DNA from: Pseudomonadota bacterium
GTDB lineage: Bacteria > Pseudomonadota > Alphaproteobacteria > Rhodobacterales > Rhodobacteraceae
DNA: 64,000 nucleotides
Assembly (NCBI GenBank): GCA_020161615.1
Contig: JAIUPD010000005.1
Span: 62,001-126,000 of the forward strand
Direction of reading: 5' to 3'
Part shown: one piece after another, positions 62,166 through 64,000 of the stretch
How positions within the stretch are numbered: position 1 is the first letter of the stretch
How the letters are laid out: the number at the start of each line of letters is the position of its first letter
Translations under genes and position numbers: made by a program
Notes under the pieces: generated by a model
What the model saw: the letters and a program-made list of their open reading frames with translations, nothing else
The model's database searches: none
What the model was told of the DNA's origin: nothing

Positions 62166-62569
62166 CAGACCTGCTCCAGCTCGATCAGGCAGCCGTTGAA
62201 ATCCTTGGGATGCAGGAAGAGCACGGGCTTGCCATGGGCGCCGATCTTCGGCTCGCCACTGCCCAGCACCCGCGCGCCCTCGGCCTTCAGCTTGTCACGG
62301 GCGGCAAGGATATCGTCCACTTCGAAACACATGTGGTGAATGCCGCCCGAGGGGTTCTTGTCCAGGAAACCCCGGATCGGGCTGTTTTCGCCCAGGGGAT
62401 AGAGGAGTTCGACCTTGGTGTTCGGCAGGGTGATGAAGACCACGGTCACGCCATGGTCGGGCTCGTCCTGCGGCGGGCCGACCTCGGCCCCCAGCGTCAT
62501 GCGGTACTGGGCCGCGGCGGCCTCGAGGTCCGGCACGGCGATGGCGACATGGTTCAGGCGTCCGATCAT
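62165..62569 (-). CDS. mce: methylmalonyl-CoA epimerase
   Basis: 134 residues with a double glyoxalase-type fold. LNHVAIAVPDLEAAAAQYRM carries the first metal His; GGIHHMCFEVDDI the second; LIELEQV the last acidic ligand. It interconverts (2S)- and (2R)-methylmalonyl-CoA in propionyl-CoA use. This fits an acyl-CoA-using lifestyle (ScfR regulator, AccBC). It is divergent from the receiver gene across 128 bp. Confidence 0.95.
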   Translation of the reverse strand: MIGRLNHVAIAVPDLEAAAAQYRMTLGAEVGPPQDEPDHGVTVVFITLPNTKVELLYPLGENSPIRGFLDKNPSGGIHHMCFEVDDILAARDKLKAEGARVLGSGEPKIGAHGKPVLFLHPKDFNGCLIELEQV

Positions 62570-62697
62570 GATCTCTTCCTCTGCAGGTTCGGTGCCTGAA
62601 TATAGGCCGGGGCGCGGAAAGCAAGCGACGCGAGGCCGCAGCTTAACCCCGCATGAACCATTCGCCGCCAGGATGGGCCGGTCAACCGGAGGTGCCC

Positions 62698-63414
62698 ATG
62701 CCCAACGCGCCCTATGCGGCAGACCAGCCGCGCCCCCTGCCCGACCGTGCCGCCGTCGTGGCCTTCGCCATGCCGCCCCGCACCCTGCTGCTGGTCGAGG
62801 ACAGCCGCCTCGCCGCCGAGGCGGTGCGCCTGATCTGCCGCCGCGCCGGGATCCGCCTCAGGCGCGCCGAGTCGCTGGCCTCGGCGACGCTGCATCTGCG
62901 GGTCTACCGGCCGGATATCGTGCTGGTCGACCTCGGCCTGCCGGACGGATCGGGCCTCGACCTGATCGCCGCGCTCGCCCCCTCGACCCTGCGGCCCCAG
63001 CGGCTGGTGGCGATCAGCGGCGACGCGGGGCTGGAGGGGGCGGCGATGGCGGCCGGCGCCGATGCCTTCCTCGCCAAACCGGTCAGCATCGCGCGCCATC
63101 TGGCGGTCCTGATCGGCGAGCCGGTCGGGGACGGGCTGCCCGACTGGCCGGTCCGGCTCGACGCGATGCGCGACCGCGGCGCGGGCGGCGACCCGATGGC
63201 GCTGCGCGACGACCTGCGCCGCGCGACCGACCTGCTGAACGGGCGCGGGGATTCGTCGCAACATCGCTACGCCGCCCAATTCCTCGCCTCGGTCGGCCAG
63301 ACCCTGCGCGACCCCTCGCTCACCGACCTCGCCGAACGCGCCGCGCGGATGGGCGATTACGGCAGCCTCGCCGCCCTGGTGCGCGCCCGCGCCGCGGTGA
63401 TCCCGACGATCTGA
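62698..63414 (+). CDS. response regulator receiver protein with C-terminal helical domain
   Basis: 238 residues. Receiver domain at residues about 28-142: RTLLLVEDSRLAAEAVRLIC, phospho-acceptor Asp78 in DIVLVDLGLPDGSGLDL, Ser108 in VAISGD and Lys127 in FLAKP. Residues about 143-238 form a helical tail (DRGAGGDPMALRDDLRRATD, QHRYAAQFLASVGQTLRD) without a recognisable DNA-binding or enzymatic domain. The start at 62698 has GGAGG 5 nt before it; an ATG at 62653 would add 15 residues. No kinase gene is adjacent, so the partner is unknown. Confidence 0.88.
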   Translation: MPNAPYAADQPRPLPDRAAVVAFAMPPRTLLLVEDSRLAAEAVRLICRRAGIRLRRAESLASATLHLRVYRPDIVLVDLGLPDGSGLDLIAALAPSTLRPQRLVAISGDAGLEGAAMAAGADAFLAKPVSIARHLAVLIGEPVGDGLPDWPVRLDAMRDRGAGGDPMALRDDLRRATDLLNGRGDSSQHRYAAQFLASVGQTLRDPSLTDLAERAARMGDYGSLAALVRARAAVIPTI

Positions 63415-64000
63415 GGGGGGATGCGGCGGCCCGGCCGCTGCCACCTCCTCCCTGCCCTTCGCGGCAGCAGACGAGGTGAGGAGCCCCCCGGAGCCGGAGG
63501 TGTTTCGCCCTCGGCCGCACCGCGCCGAGGAAGGGCGCGGGCCTTCTGGTCCCCTCCCGGCCTGAAGGTCCGGCCCCGCGCTCGCGCGCCGGGCGTTCGG
63601 GCCTGACAAGGCATCCCTGGCGCCCCCTCCGGGCGACTCCGATCCCTGTTAGCCATACAAAGAACGACGATGACGAAGGCCCGGGTCCGACCGGGCGACA
63701 CGCCGGTCTTATCACTTTGCCAAAAATACGCCGGGGGGTCCGGGGGGGCCGCCCCCCTGGGGCCGCAACCAGCGCCGACCCCTCCGCGGCGGGAGGCACG
63801 CGGGGAGGGCGGGTGGGAGCGTGCCTCCCGCCGCTTCGCGCAGGCAAGGGCAGCGGGGTCCCTCGGTCAGGCCTCCGCTTCCTGCTCCGAGCCGCCCCGG
63901 CGACCGGTTCGCCGTCCCAGGGAACCAGATGCCTTGCGGCCATGACCCCCCCCCCGAGTCGCACGAGCCTTGGAGATTTCCGTCGATGAAAGAAACCGGG
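63415..64000. repeat. 586-bp gene-free region with degenerate copies 9a/9b of the hairpin element
   Basis: No gene is supported. From 63495 a leader-like GTGTTTCGCCCTCGG begins, and 63558-63625 (CGGCCCCGCGCTCGCGCG, GGGCGTTCGGGCCTGACAAG, CTGGCGCC) matches copy 2a at 19634-19705. At 63714-63740 CTTTGCCAAAAATACG then CCGGGGGG looks like a degenerate inverted core, followed by GGGGGGCC-GCCCCCC. A run of 10 C residues lies at 63946-63955. The rest is GC-rich and without clear signals; the edge of the window cuts it. Confidence 0.55.

Noticed and set aside
9140-63770. Repeat elements considered as CRISPR or insertion-sequence ends
   Set aside because: No regularly spaced direct repeats with unique spacers, no cas genes, no transposase, and no target-site duplications seen in the window.
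1-64000. tRNA or rRNA genes
   Set aside because: No cloverleaf with conserved T-loop (GTTCGAATC-type) or rRNA-like sequence was seen in the intergenic gaps. A tRNAscan run would be decisive.

Overview
The window is about 64 kb of very GC-rich DNA, densely packed with genes, and looks like chromosome from an alphaproteobacterium of the Rhodobacteraceae/Paracoccaceae group (Paracoccus- or Rhodobacter-like). The evidence is the gene families (Irr with MbfA, a ScfR/PccR-type regulator, an RlmI-like methyltransferase paired with a PIN protein, DUF1467) and a SAM/SAH riboswitch in front of metK, a riboswitch class known mainly from Rhodobacterales. I see no rRNA, tRNA, insertion sequence, prophage or CRISPR array. 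Most genes are housekeeping or ordinary accessory metabolism.

Layout. 1-2137: end of ilvB, ilvN, a small membrane protein and mtnN, in a chain of overlapping genes. 2127-6055: lpdA, DUF924, an MFS transporter and a rhodanese, all on the minus strand. 6275-9139: uvrA. 9261-15526: an old-yellow-enzyme/FeS oxidoreductase divergent from a dienelactone hydrolase; gcdH divergent from a LysR regulator; an MFS transporter. 15725-19533: rplY, two tiny SAP-like proteins, pth, DUF2332 and hemF. 19884-26899: a symporter-type sensor kinase, a 2-TM protein, a lone receiver and a ScfR-family regulator, divergent from accB-accC. 27049-31798: aat, a PLD-family enzyme, an EEP nuclease and a LuxR/pseudo-hydrolase fusion. 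32230-39520: ggt, edd, a small protein, an RlmI-like methyltransferase, a PIN protein and metK. 39609-45266: lnt, corC, ybeY, phoH and miaB in the classical order. 45465-49664: fabA, irr, rlmJ, fabB and fabI (unsaturated fatty-acid synthesis plus iron control). 49670-52742: an RDD protein, a beta-propeller protein and mbfA. 52836-56994: potFGHI putrescine importer. 57163-60505: a SAF-domain oxidoreductase, a TetA-like MFS transporter and pcaD. 60613-63414: nitroreductase, EI24 protein, DUF1467, mce and a receiver protein. 63415-64000: no gene seen.

The most interesting signal is non-coding. A family of GC-rich intergenic elements recurs at nine places (about one per 7 kb). They sit mostly just after stop codons and share a conserved core (GAGGATATTTG followed by GCGCAAAGATGA), a leader (GGGTTTCGCCCTCG), and a hairpin whose stem changes on both sides while its 5-nt loop stays the same. 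This looks like a structured 3'-UTR element or a mobile palindromic repeat.

Other points of interest are a LuxR-type regulator fused to an alpha/beta-hydrolase domain that lacks the catalytic Ser and His, next to a 17-bp palindrome; a symporter-kinase cluster beside an acyl-CoA-type regulator and accBC; a clear SAM/SAH riboswitch; and a terminator plus a ribosome-binding-site hairpin between potF and potG.
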